Below, piece by piece: positions 12,053 to 22,408 of a stretch of DNA of 64,000 bases (positions are counted from its first letter, which is position 1; the number at the start of each line of letters is the position of its first letter). The notes beneath the pieces were generated by a model. The model was not told the DNA's origin. It ran no database searches and saw nothing but the letters and a program-made list of their open reading frames with translations. Where the stretch lies: NCBI GenBank assembly GCA_946122785.1, contig CAMGYJ010000008.1:4737742-4801741 (forward strand). Direction: 5' to 3'. Both the position numbers and the translations under genes were made by a program. The DNA is from Linum tenue (lineage: Eukaryota; Streptophyta; Magnoliopsida; Malpighiales; Linaceae).

Positions 12053-12433
12053 TGTAAGCACAATTCCCGTAAGTGACTAGGGAATAATTGTGGCCCAAGT
12101 GTAATTATCATTTAATGGTTTAATATATAAGGTAAATCCTATATTGATTAGGTTAATGATAGGTAAATTCCTAATATACCCTGATGGTGGGTCTATATAA
12201 AGAAACCCTAGGATTGGTCCTCTCTCAACCCATTACGTAGAATTTCTTAGCCATCACAGAAATCTCTAAACCTAAAACCTAAAGGGGTCAAGAGGGAGAA
12301 ACTCAATTCCGGTGATTACTACTTCAGCGTCGCCGCCGCTCTCGTCATGGATCGAGGTAGGTTTCCTTGATCTATTACCGATTCGTGAAATCATCTAATT
12401 CTAAGATCCATGCTATTATGATTTATGTTTACA
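12053..12433 (+). repeat. 3' LTR of young copia element
   Basis: 381 bp, same sequence as the 5' LTR except one base near the start. Confidence 0.93.
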
Positions 12434-12447
12434 ATCAGTACTCCCAT

Positions 12448-13378
12448 CTGGACTTATGAAGGAATCAATTTGCAAGTGAATTAGGTTTACGTTAATTATT
12501 GAGTGTAGGAACATAAATGGGGCTTTATATATATATGGCAAAGGCTAGCGTACCGTTCAACGTTCACACTTGATTTTTGCACTTCAATATATTTCGTTGA
12601 ATCAGAACCGTTCTTTATTATTTTTTTAGATTAAATGAATCTTGTGTCTTGGGTTAGAGAATTAGGGACTGGGGGTTCACCATTAGAGATTAGGGTATAG
12701 TATTATATCCCAAACTCCGGTTAATTTGTGTTCTAAATAATAAAACTCGACGGGAGTACAATGTATGACTGACGTACACTTGCGGCAATCCGCTGGTCTT
12801 TCCTTAATCAGGTAAATCCTAGCAGAAAGAAAAGAGGGTAGCCGACTAGCCGCGGTAGGTAAACAATAATACTCTAGCCGGTGGCGATTAGGGCCACAAT
12901 TACGATCAAGAAAAAGGGTTAATTTTTCATTAACAAAGACTAATGATAATTGGTCATTTTATAGTATACGCTGTTTTGACTCAACCATGGCTTTCTAGTA
13001 GAGGGAGGAGGACGACAATGTCAGCAATCAGCATGGCACATTCGTGTATCTTGACATTTCTAACAACGAAATTTCCTTGCACTGATAATAGATAAGGGAA
13101 ACACACACATTCAAACCCAAAATGCAATTCAATATCAGTATCTTTGAAATTGATATCCATCTCTTTCGGTTGATCATAGTTGCTCATTTGATGGTAAGGA
13201 AAACATCTCTTCATGATACCTCTCTTTGATATAGTTGGTTATGTTCGACCATGTGACCTTTAATTTGATTACTTTCTCAATAAATATTAATATGATCTTT
13301 TGACAAAAAAAAAATTATCTTAGCGCTAATATAGTACTTTTTTACAAGCAGAATAACACGCATGGTAATACGACGGAT
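12448..13378. other. Former upstream region of lectin A
   Basis: There is weak but visible similarity to the regions upstream of lectins B and C (words such as gcaatccg, ggcgattagggccacaatta, attaacaaagactaatgat). No intact gene is seen. The short open frame at 12981-13214 has no recognisable content. Confidence 0.5.
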
Positions 13379-14356
13379 TGTGATACGCCCCTGAGAGGGT
13401 GTATGTTATCAAAGTCACGCAGCTAACGACTCAATCGAAGAATCGATTGAGTTCGAATCAAGAACGAAGCGTTCTTAATACGAACTTGGATAAAACGGAA
13501 CCAAAAGGACAAATCCACACCTGGGGATAGCTCGATTGGTAAAAAAGGGTAGTTGCTCGACCATGATTGAAGTGACTATTCAATCGATACACAAGCTCAG
13601 CAAGTTTGGAATCCACCAAACCCAAAACAAGTCGCAACTTGCACAACCAAACGGTTTCTTTTCTATTCAACAAAGTCTGAATTTTTACAACGTAAATAGA
13701 AGGCTATTTATAGCGAAGAAAACCTAATACAAACCTAATATAACTAGAAAGAAATTAAGGTAAAAACAAACTCTAAAAACAGTATAAAACTCGGCCACAA
13801 ACTTCCTTTCTTGACGCACAAGTAAGGTGCCCGCAAAACAGTCAAAAGGCAGCTTTCGTACTAACTTCGCGCCTTTCGTTCGAGGCCTTCCCGATTTCCA
13901 ATTCTTCATCCAATTCCTTCCCTTTGTTCACAAACATACCTAGTTTCATGTCGTGGAATCCTTTTGACTTGAATCCCATCCATGCTCCTTAAATTGAGCT
14001 CCAAAGTAGGCTTCACAAAACAGTTTTCTGCCTTGGTCATTTTCTGGCAGTTTTCCAGTTTTGAGGTAGCAACTTTGAGGCCTTGGAAAACAACCTTAAT
14101 TACATCTTATGGGTCCACAAAGCATACCATTGGAAACATGACAACTTTTTCTGTAAAACAAGCCCTTGAAATGAAATTTCCACCAAGCCAATTGAGAGAA
14201 CCATGCGTCCAAAGTATGTACCCTGAACACGAATTTTGACTTAGCCAAATTCTGCCTTTTTTCTTCCCAACTTCGATAGCTTCTTTGTCAAGTAATTGTG
14301 ACGTGAATGGTTGGCAATTTTGGATCATATCAGATTGCATACGATATGTCGGTGTC
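13379..14356 (-). repeat. Possible solo LTR (gypsy-like), unproven
   Basis: On the minus strand the segment would begin TGACACCGAC and end GGGCGTATCACA, a style of terminus common in plant gypsy LTRs. A TATA-like ctataaatagcc lies at 13702-13713 in the same orientation. There is only one copy and no target-site duplication is visible, so this is a guess from composition. Confidence 0.35.
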
Positions 14357-14560
14357 AAACCCTAACTTGGTAGTTGGCCGGCCCAGTAGGGGTTACGTTA
14401 TTTAATTGATTTAGCCAAATAATTAGGCAGTGGTAGTACAAACTACAAACCCTAGGTAACATATAAGAGACTTCGCCAAATCCACGGCGGGTGACGCGTC
14501 GAGAAAAAAAGATGAGCCTATCTTACAACCGGCGCCGGCCGCGAGAAAGACCGAATCTCT

Positions 14561-15342
14561 GACTTACCCGACGAGATAATCGTCCACGAGATCCTCGCTC
14601 GCCTGCGCTCCCCGAAGCAAGCCGCGGCTACAGCCACCGTCCTCTCCATAAGATGGAAGCACCTCTGGCGCACCTACCCACCCAATCCTCGAATTCGACA
14701 CCAAGGATTTCGAATCGCAACGATCGATCGGTATGGAAGGCTTCCATAACGCCGTATTGAACAAGTTTTGCCGAGACGACGACGACGACGATATGTCAAT
14801 GCTCCAAAACTACGCAATTTCCATTTCGATGGGCGGGCGCGCTGCTGGCTTTCCGCCAACAATTCGTTATAATAAGTCTAGTAGGAGCTGCAATAATGAA
14901 GAAGAACCCGGCCAATCTGCTGCTGCCACGTCGTTCTACTTCGAGCTCAATGGCCATGTACGTAGATGCTCACGAATGGAGGTCCGTTCTTGCCGCACTA
15001 AGCCGATTCCTATATCCACTTTGGATTTCAGTAATGCATACGGTGAGGTATGTGGGAATGTAGGATTAAGTACTTCTTTCCATTATTCAGTCATTTTAAC
15101 CCCTCTCCCTTTTGTCCATGAAGTTGATCTTCATTATGGAATCCACTATGTATGAACCCTAGCTACAAAGGTTTTTTCGACACTTCGTGTTACAGTTTCG
15201 TGTTCGAGAACAGATGCAAGGCGAGAGGCCCAATACTCCATTTAGTATTGAACATGTGTAATTCCAGAGAAATGAAATACGAATGTTTGATGCTAGAGAG
15301 TTTTCAGACTATTCGTTCTCGAACCTTCACCCTAAATTTATA
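14561..15342 (+). pseudogene. F-box (FBD/LRR-type) protein fragment, frameshifted
   Basis: From 14561 the translation gives a clear F-box (DLPDEIIVHEILARL, then LSIRWKHLWRTYP). The frame then shifts near 14690, and the expected continuation (LEFDTKDFES) is found in another frame, leading into the open frame 14733-15155. No in-frame start precedes the F-box: the nearby ATG at 14512 soon meets a stop. F-box proteins of this type are substrate adaptors of SCF ubiquitin ligases. This copy is broken and truncated. Confidence 0.75.
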
Positions 15343-15679
15343 ACGATTTGTCGACATTCCTATCCCGCTCTCGAGGTACGTGCTTTTGAATGATTGTATA
15401 TTAAGTTCGTCGGATTTTTCTTTGCGTTATTCCAGGAATGATATTTGTGTTAGGTTTTCATATTAGTTCAAAGTTTGAATCTAAATTTCATTTCTTGCAT
15501 ATTTATTATGCCAACAAGAAAAGACTATATATGTAGTTTCTGCGGATTTGGATCAAGGCGGAGAATGTATTTTTTTTAAGTTCCTTTTCGGGAGTTGGAT
15601 GGCAATTACCGAATCAGAAGCCTGACAATACAAGATGATTAGCATTACAATTGAGGAATTGCGTGATATATTAATCCGA

Positions 15680-16540
15680 TCAGGAGTCCAAATCGGAGGA
15701 GAAGGACCAAGAGTAGACGGTGTGAGATTGATACCTCCACGCCGTCGAAGCAGAGAACCCAAACACCGCCCACTCCGTCAAGTAATTCCTCAAATCCACC
15801 TCATAACACACACTATCCATTGGAACGTCCGTTAGGTTCACCGTCACTCCCGTGAAAAGAGCGCACAGTTTCCCGCCGTCGTACGACACCCGCGCCCACA
15901 TCAGCGTCCCATCCACGTAGCTCTTCCACCTCTTGCTGACCACGGAACGCATGGAGCTGACGTCAATGCCCACGTGGCTCTCGTTTCTCCACGTGTCCCA
16001 CGCGTTGTCGTATGTGTCGAACTCCACGGCGACGAACGGGTTGTCGGCCGCCGTGGCGTTGAACGTGTGGTTTCTGTCCACCAGCCCGAGCCGGCCCTCG
16101 GAGGCGTCGGTCGGGGTGACGTAGTCGGCGGAGGCGAGGAAGAAGGCCACCCCGTCGCAGGTCCAGCTGCCGCCGTCGTTGTCGATGGCGAAGGTGAAAG
16201 CGGTGGTGAAGTTGGCCAGCTGGCCCGTGGACCGGTCCCACAGCCGCATGGGTTTCGGGTACCTGGCCTGACCCGAGACGTAGTAATCGAACCCGGTGAC
16301 CCGGACGCCGGAATCCGCGCAGTAGGCGTCGCCGTAGAGCTTGACGGCGGCATCGCTGCACGGCTCGAAGCTCGTGAAGTTGAAGGACAACGGCGCCGCC
16401 TCGCCGACCGTCGTGACGGTGGATATTACCGTGATGATGACGACGGCAACGATTGATACTGCCATCTGGAAATTAATCGGGAGAGAGAATTGTAATTTCT
16501 CCATATCAATATGGTAATTACAATAATGACTGATTATCAT
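15680..16540 (-). CDS. Soluble legume-type lectin B
   Basis: A single-exon frame of 286 codons. The first ATG is at 16540, and a second at 16504 starts just before the hydrophobic signal segment and may be the real start. After the signal peptide comes a complete legume-lectin domain: SFNFTSFEPC, WDRSTGQLANF, CDGVAFFLA and the metal-binding VAVEFDTYDNAWD strand, then HVGIDVSS. The protein stops right after SSDLDS, with no membrane segment or kinase, so it should be secreted and bind sugars in the apoplast. By eye it differs from lectin C at about eight residues. A minus-strand TATA-like box lies at 16668-16676. It is the first gene of cassette 1, and its domain matches the ectodomain of LecRK1 and LecRK2. 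Confidence 0.88.
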   Translation of the reverse strand: MIISHYCNYHIDMEKLQFSLPINFQMAVSIVAVVIITVISTVTTVGEAAPLSFNFTSFEPCSDAAVKLYGDAYCADSGVRVTGFDYYVSGQARYPKPMRLWDRSTGQLANFTTAFTFAIDNDGGSWTCDGVAFFLASADYVTPTDASEGRLGLVDRNHTFNATAADNPFVAVEFDTYDNAWDTWRNESHVGIDVSSMRSVVSKRWKSYVDGTLMWARVSYDGGKLCALFTGVTVNLTDVPMDSVCYEVDLRNYLTEWAVFGFSASTAWRYQSHTVYSWSFSSDLDS

Positions 16541-17037
16541 GGTTAATTTAAGTTTACCTTACAATTATCAAGTCTCGGAATATAAAATGGGGCTGGCCGA
16601 CGGTGAACGGTGTCAGAATATCGATTGGGAGTTGGGACAAACTAATTAATAGCACAGAGAGCTTTATTTTTATATACGAGGGCTCCTAGTTCTCGAGCGA
16701 TTGGCGTCAATCCGTTAGTCTTTCTTTATTTCTGATGGTCGATCCCGCGATTACGGCCATAATTAATGCAAGACAAAAGAATTGATTATTCATTAACGAA
16801 GGCTAATGATATTCTAGTCTAAATGAATAAATTATCACAACACTATTGACCGATTAGTAGCTAAGAAGTAACCTGCAGGTTAAAGTTTGAAAATTTTGGA
16901 TACGAATTAGGCTCTAGAATAGTTCTACAGCTGACTAGACTACATGCATAACGAATAGTAAGATTTTGTTCGTACAACTTGTAGCAAAAGCAAATGACCC
17001 AAAGCCTAATAATTGATAATACGATTGATTATTTGCT
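16541..17037 (-). promoter_or_regulatory. Upstream region of lectin B, duplicated upstream of lectin C
   Basis: The stretch 16541-16830 is nearly identical to 35720-36015, including the TATA-like tatataaaa read on the minus strand. The part from about 16800 to 17037 matches 41970-42250. It therefore links the lectin and the TNL 3' end as one ancestral unit. Confidence 0.6.
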
Positions 17038-17042
17038 AATTT

Positions 17043-17434
17043 TATTAGAGAAGAATTCAGAATATTTGAATTCTTCTCAATCCCGCCTTCCAGACGACGG
17101 CGTTCTGCCCCAACATCATTACGACACCGCTTTGCCAACTGACGGAAGCCAACACCCCGACGACGGTGTTTCACTAAGTCAATCAAGACCACGCAGAACC
17201 TGGAGCGACATCGTTTCAGGGAAAAACAAAACGGGATAGACATTTACACCTTTAGTCCCCTGAACTTCTATTTTTCGTCATTTTACCCGTTTCGGGTTGT
17301 ACTTGCAGTTGAAGCAACCTTGTCTTCTTCTGCATTTGTGAAAGCTCACCTGTACTACTGGAAACAGCTATATAATCTGAAACTACAATGAGACAATCCA
17401 AGTTTTTAGGGTTTCCAACACAAAAGCGTTGTTA
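17043..17434 (+). repeat. 5' LTR, non-canonical TA...TA ends
   Basis: 392 bp. It begins TATTAGAG and ends GTTGTTA. The boundaries are fixed by the aattt duplication and by comparison with the empty site in cassette 2. Confidence 0.8.
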
Positions 17435-17480
17435 TTGTATCAGAGCCTAGTTCTCTTGAACCCTAGGTGCCGCCACAACC

Positions 17481-20400
17481 ATGGCTGATGTGAATATGAG
17501 CACTGATGGAGGAAATGCAGCAGCCAACACCAATGTTGAACATACCACCACACTTCAGGATCCGATGGCAGATCCATACTACCTTCATGGCTCTGAACAA
17601 CCAGGGCAAATATTGGTGGCGGAGAAATTCACCACCACCAACTACAATAATTGGAACAAAGCGATGTACAATGCACTAGGAGCCAAGAAGAAGATTGGGT
17701 TCATCAATGGCACTCTGGCTGAACCAGCAGCAGACAACCCACAAGCCTGGTCTTGGAACAGGAACAACATCATGGTCCTGTCTTGGATCCAACAAGCAGT
17801 TGAGCCTGGGATTAGGAAGACAATCATGTCTTTCAAGACAGCTGCAGAAGCCTGGATAAGCTTAAGGGCTCGATATGGACAAGGGGACATGGTGAGGATA
17901 GCAGAGCTGATAGAGGCTCTGGCCACCGTGAAACAAGGTAACCAAACCCTAACTGAGTACTATGGTGAGATGATTGCTGTGAGGGATGAACTAGATAACT
18001 ATCAGCCTTTAGATCCTTGTGACTGCACTCCCACCAGCCACTCCACATGTAGGGCTATGAGACAGGTCATGGGTTATAGGGACACTGGCTATGTCATTTA
18101 GTTCCTCAGGGGACTCAATGAGAACTATAGCACAGTTAGGTCACAGGTTCTGTTCCAGGACACCCTCCCCTCCATTGATAGGGTGTTCCAGAGGATGCTT
18201 CAACATGAGAGACATCGGTATGGGAGCCATCAAGCCAAGGCCCTAGCTGCTGAGAGCACTGCCTTTGCTTCCCACAACAACATCCCCGCAAACAAAAGAA
18301 CCATACCCTATTGCACTTACTGCAAAGCACTAGGGCATACTGAAGATGTTTGTTATCACAAACATGGCTGGCCACCAGGCATGACTCCTAGGCGTGTGAC
18401 TGCCACTGGAAGACCAGTTGAGTGCACCCACTGCAAAAAACTTGGCCACACAGAAGACAAGTGCTATCAGAAGAATGGCTACCCTCCTGGAACTGGAAGA
18501 GGAAGAGGGAGACCTCAAGTCAATGCAGCCACCACAATGATTGGAGACAAAGGTCAGCAAGAAGTCAAGCTTACTAAAGCTGAGTATGAGAAGTTTAAGC
18601 AGATGATGAGTCAGAATGATCAAGCCTCCATTGGACCAAGCTTCTCAGCTGCAGCTTTCACTACCAGCAAACCAGAATCCTCAGGTAAATATGTTTTCAA
18701 TGCACAAAACAAGGGTCCATACAACCAGTTATGGATCCTAGACACTGGGGCATCAGATCACATTGTCTGCTCCCTTGATCTTCTCCAACACCACAAACAA
18801 ATCAGTGGTGTTTACATCACACTTCCCACTGGACAAAGAGTTGAAGCTAGTCACTCAGGAACTGTGAGATGTCTCCCAGACCTGGTGCTTGAGGAAGCTT
18901 TATATGTTCCTCAGTTTAACTTCAACTTAGTGTCTGTCAGTAAGTTGAGCAAGAACAAATCACTTTGCTTAACTTTCTTTTCTGATGTGTGCTTGATTCA
19001 AGACATGCAACTGAGGAGGATGACTGGTTCTGCTAAGCTGTCTCATGGCCTCTACCTATTAGACAACATAGATACCTCTACTATACCTAAACACAATACT
19101 GCAACTAGTAGTGCACCTTTTTGACCTTTGGCACAAAAGATTAGGGCATGTCTCCCACTCCAAAATACCTCTTTTGAAGGAACTGTGTACATCCATAGAA
19201 ACATACAGCTCTATATCCTGTGATGTATGTCATTTTGCTAGATAGAAGAGGCTGCCATTTCCTTCCAGTTCAACTGTAACTGAGAATCCTTTTCAATTGA
19301 TACATACTTATATTTGGGGGCCAAACCCTGTTCCTAGCTATGATGGATATCGATATTTTTTGACCATTGTAGATGATTTATCTAGGATGACATGGGTTAT
19401 TCTTTTACAAGCCAAATCTGAGGCCAGACTTAAACTACAAGAGTTCTGTCATTACATTGAGAGACAGTTTGACACTCATGTTAAAAGAATCAGAAGTGAT
19501 CAAGGCAAAGAGTTCAGGATGAATGATTTTTTTCAAAACACTGGCATTTTCCATGAAAAATCATGTGTTGAAACTCCTGAACAGAACAGCAAAGTAGAGA
19601 GGAAACACCAGCACATACTTGCTGTTGCCAGAGCACTAAAATTTCAAGCCAACCTCCCACCTGGTTTCTGGGCAGATTGTGTGAAACATGCTGTACACCT
19701 AATCAACAGAGTTCCAACTCCTGTCCTAAACAATCTCACACCTTTTGAAAAACTACACAAAAAACCACAAGACCTCTCTCACCTCAGAGTCTTTGGTTGC
19801 CTGTGTTTTGCAAGCACCCTCGGCAACCATAGAACCAAGTTTGATTCCAGAGCTAGAAAAGGCATTTTTATTGGCTTTACATCTGGAATAAAGGGGTTCG
19901 GGATCTATGACCTCACTTCCCATGAAATCTTCACTTCAAGGGATGTTCAGTTTCATGAAAACCACTTCCCTTTCCACCATGAAACTAATTCCTCCCTTCA
20001 CACTGACCTATACAATCCCAACCTTACCCCTTCCTCTTTTGATGATCCCAGCCCCACTTACCAGCCCCCACCATCCCCTCTCACACTCTCACTGACTTAA
20101 ACACCATCCATTTTGATACTGATAGTGACACATACATTGATCCACACAACCCTACCCCTCCCCAACCTCCCTCTCCCACCCCCCCCCAACCACCACCACC
20201 TCCACCTGTCATCCCTATAGGAAATCCACCAGAACTCCTAAACCACCATCTCACCTCCAACTATACCATTGCAACCTGCTTCAGCAGCTTTCTTCCACCA
20301 GTCATCCCACTCAACAGCACTGTCCAGGTATCACCTACCCACTCAGTAAAGTTATTCAATATGATCACTTGTCTCCTACTAACAGACACTTTGCATTGAG

Positions 20401-21965
20401 AATCTCTTCCTACAAAAAACCAGAATCCTACAAGGAGGCCATCTTGTCTCCATTCTGGAATGCTGCAATGCAGGATGAATTTCAAGCTCTTGACAAGAAC
20501 CAGACTTGGAACATTGTGGAGGCTCCTCCCAATGTCAAACTCATTGGCAACAAGTGGATATACAAGTTTAAATTCCTCTCTGATGGTAGCCTAGAAAGAA
20601 GGAAGGCAAGACTAGTTGCTAAGGGCTACACACAACAAGAAGGCATTAACTACCAAGATACATTTACCCCTGTTGTGAAAATGACTACAATCAGACTATT
20701 CCTAGCTCTGGCATCCATCCACAACTGGCATATGCATCAGTTAGACATCAACAATTCATTCCTCCATGGAGATTTGGAGGAATGTGTCTACATGAAACTT
20801 CCAGATGGTTACATATCACCCCCAGGAATTAAGAACCCTGTTTGTCGACTAAAGAAATCACTCTATGGTCTCAAACAAGCATCGAGACAATGGTTCTCCA
20901 AGCTTGCTGAGAAACTCCATTCTCAAGGCTACACATCTAGCAAAGTGGACCATTCACTGTTCTAGAAAGCAACATCAACCTCCTACACCTGCATTCTTGT
21001 CTACGTTGACGACCTCGTCATTGGAGGCAATGATCTGACTGAAATTATCAACATCAAGGCCTATTTGCATCAAGAATTCAGTATCAAAGACTTGGGTGAT
21101 TTGAAATTCTTTCTGGGGATTGAAATATCAAGATCTACTTCTGGGATTCATATTTCTCAAAGAAAATATACATTGGAGATTCTGGATGATGCAGCAATGA
21201 TCAACACCAAACCAGTCACTACTCCCATTGATTACAAGACACACTTGACTGCTCAACATGATGATCCTTACCCTGAACCAGAACACTACAGAAGACTCGT
21301 TGGTAAGCTCATTTACCTCACCACAACAAGGCCTGACATCAGTTTCGCAACCCAACAAGTAAGTCAATACATGTCTAACCCTAGCGATTCACATTTCAAA
21401 GCTGTAACCAGAATACTGAGGTACCTCAAGTCAGCTCCCTCCAATGGTCTCTTCTTCCCTTCTTCATCCTCTCTCCACTTGAAGGCCTTCAGTGACTCTG
21501 ATTGGGCCGCCTGCGTCGACACACGCCGCTCTGTCACCGGCTTCTGTGTCTACTTGGGCGACTCCCTTGTGTCCTGGAAATGCAAGAAGCAGACCACCAT
21601 CTCTCGCTCCTCCTGTGAAGCAGAGTACCGTGCCCTTGCATACACCACATGTGAAGTGCAATGGCTGCTCTACCTGCTTCACGACTTCAAAATTGCACAT
21701 CCTCAAGCAGCATCGCTATACTGTGACAACCAATCGGCCATCTACATCGCCGAGAACCCAACGTTCCACGAACAGACGAAACACATAGAACTGGACTGTC
21801 ACTTCGTCCGATAGAAGCTTCAAGATGGCACCATCAAGGTCCTTGACGTCTCCACTATTCACCAATTGGCCGATCTCTTCACCAAACCTCTCTCCCCGGC
21901 CATTTTTCATCACCTTCTCTCCAAGCTTGGTATCCATGAACTCTGCCCACCAGCTTGCGGGGGGC
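17481..21965 (+). pseudogene. copia gag-pol, with stops and frameshifts
   Basis: The gag starts at 17481 (YYLHGSEQPG motif, then two CCHC-like knuckles, CTYCKALGHTEDVC and CTHCKKLGHTEDKC). The protease (LDTGASDH), integrase, reverse transcriptase (YVDDLVIGG near 21000) and RNase H follow. In-frame stops interrupt at 18099-18101, 20963-20965 and 21812-21814. Frameshifts occur near 19115 (inside the DLWHKRLGH motif) and between 20100 and 20368, next to a proline-rich linker. The copy cannot make its proteins. Confidence 0.9.
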
Positions 21966-22356
21966 TATCGGAGAAGAATTCAGAACATTTGAATTCTTCT
22001 CAATCCTGCCTTCCAGACGACGGCGTTCTGCCCCAACATCACTACGACACCGCTTTGCCAACTAACGGAAGCCAACACCCCAACGACGGCGTTTCACTAA
22101 GTCAACCAAGACCACGCAGAACCTGAAGCGACATCGTTTCAGGGAAAAACAAGACGGGATAGACATTTACACCTTTAGTCCCTGAACTTCTATTTTTCGT
22201 CATTTTACCCGTTTCGGGTTGTACTTGCAGTTGAAGCAACCTTGTCTTCTTCTACATTTGTGATAGCTCACTTGTACTACTGTAAACAGCTATATAAGCT
22301 GAAACTACAATGAGACAATCCAAGTTTTTAGGGTTTCCAACACAAAAGCGTTGTTA
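21966..22356 (+). repeat. 3' LTR, non-canonical TA...TA ends
   Basis: 391 bp. It begins TATCGGAG and ends GTTGTTA, one base shorter than the 5' LTR. Confidence 0.8.
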
Positions 22357-22408
22357 AATTTCAATGGGGAAAAAGCTTCTTGGTCGATCTATACATAATG
22401 TTTTCGCC

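Larger units (their letters stand above)
6334..12433 (+). mobile_element. Complete young Ty1/copia retrotransposon inside lectin A
   Basis: The element is bounded by two 381-bp LTRs starting TG and ending CA, with the 5-bp duplication atcag at 6329-6333 and 12434-12438. The primer-binding site (6717-6729) matches initiator-Met tRNA. A purine-rich tract (aagtgggagaa) abuts the 3' LTR. The two LTRs differ at only one position by my reading (c/a at the eighth base), so the insertion is very recent. One in-frame TGA is the only lesion seen in gag-pol. Confidence 0.95.
5533..12447 (-). pseudogene. Legume-type lectin A, interrupted by a copia insertion and a nonsense codon
   Basis: The ancestral frame starts at 12447 (MGVLIAAVV..., a hydrophobic signal peptide), is split at 12434/6333 by the 6.1 kb copia element, and resumes to a stop at 5533-5535. 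With one copy of the duplicated atcag removed, the frame is 270 codons long. The product was a secreted legume-lectin domain protein with NFTS near the N-terminus, the WDRSTG motif, CDGLAFFLA, and the metal-binding VAVEFDT strand. A TAA at 5872-5874 replaces the tyrosine that follows VAVEFDT in copies B and C. The same frame reopens and continues to the SSDLDSHYD end. It is the most diverged of the three lectins and is almost certainly non-functional. A TATA-like stretch remains near 12518-12534. Confidence 0.9.
17043..22356 (+). mobile_element. Decayed Ty1/copia element with TA...TA LTR ends, between lectin B and TNL1
   Basis: LTRs lie at 17043-17434 and 21966-22356. The 5-bp duplication aattt is at 17038-17042 and 22357-22361, and the uninterrupted site survives in cassette 2 near 42246-42256. 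The primer-binding site (17435-17447) differs by one base from the initiator-Met tRNA complement. A G-rich tract (gcgggggg) precedes the 3' LTR. The LTRs differ at roughly 18 places, many of them transitions, so this copy is much older than the one in lectin A. Confidence 0.9.

Noticed and set aside
12981..13214. 77-codon frame as a gene
   Set aside because: No familiar content, no splice partner, and it lies in the degenerate upstream region of lectin A.
13379..14356. Gypsy solo LTR as a firm call
   Set aside because: Termini look right but no target-site duplication and no second copy are visible.
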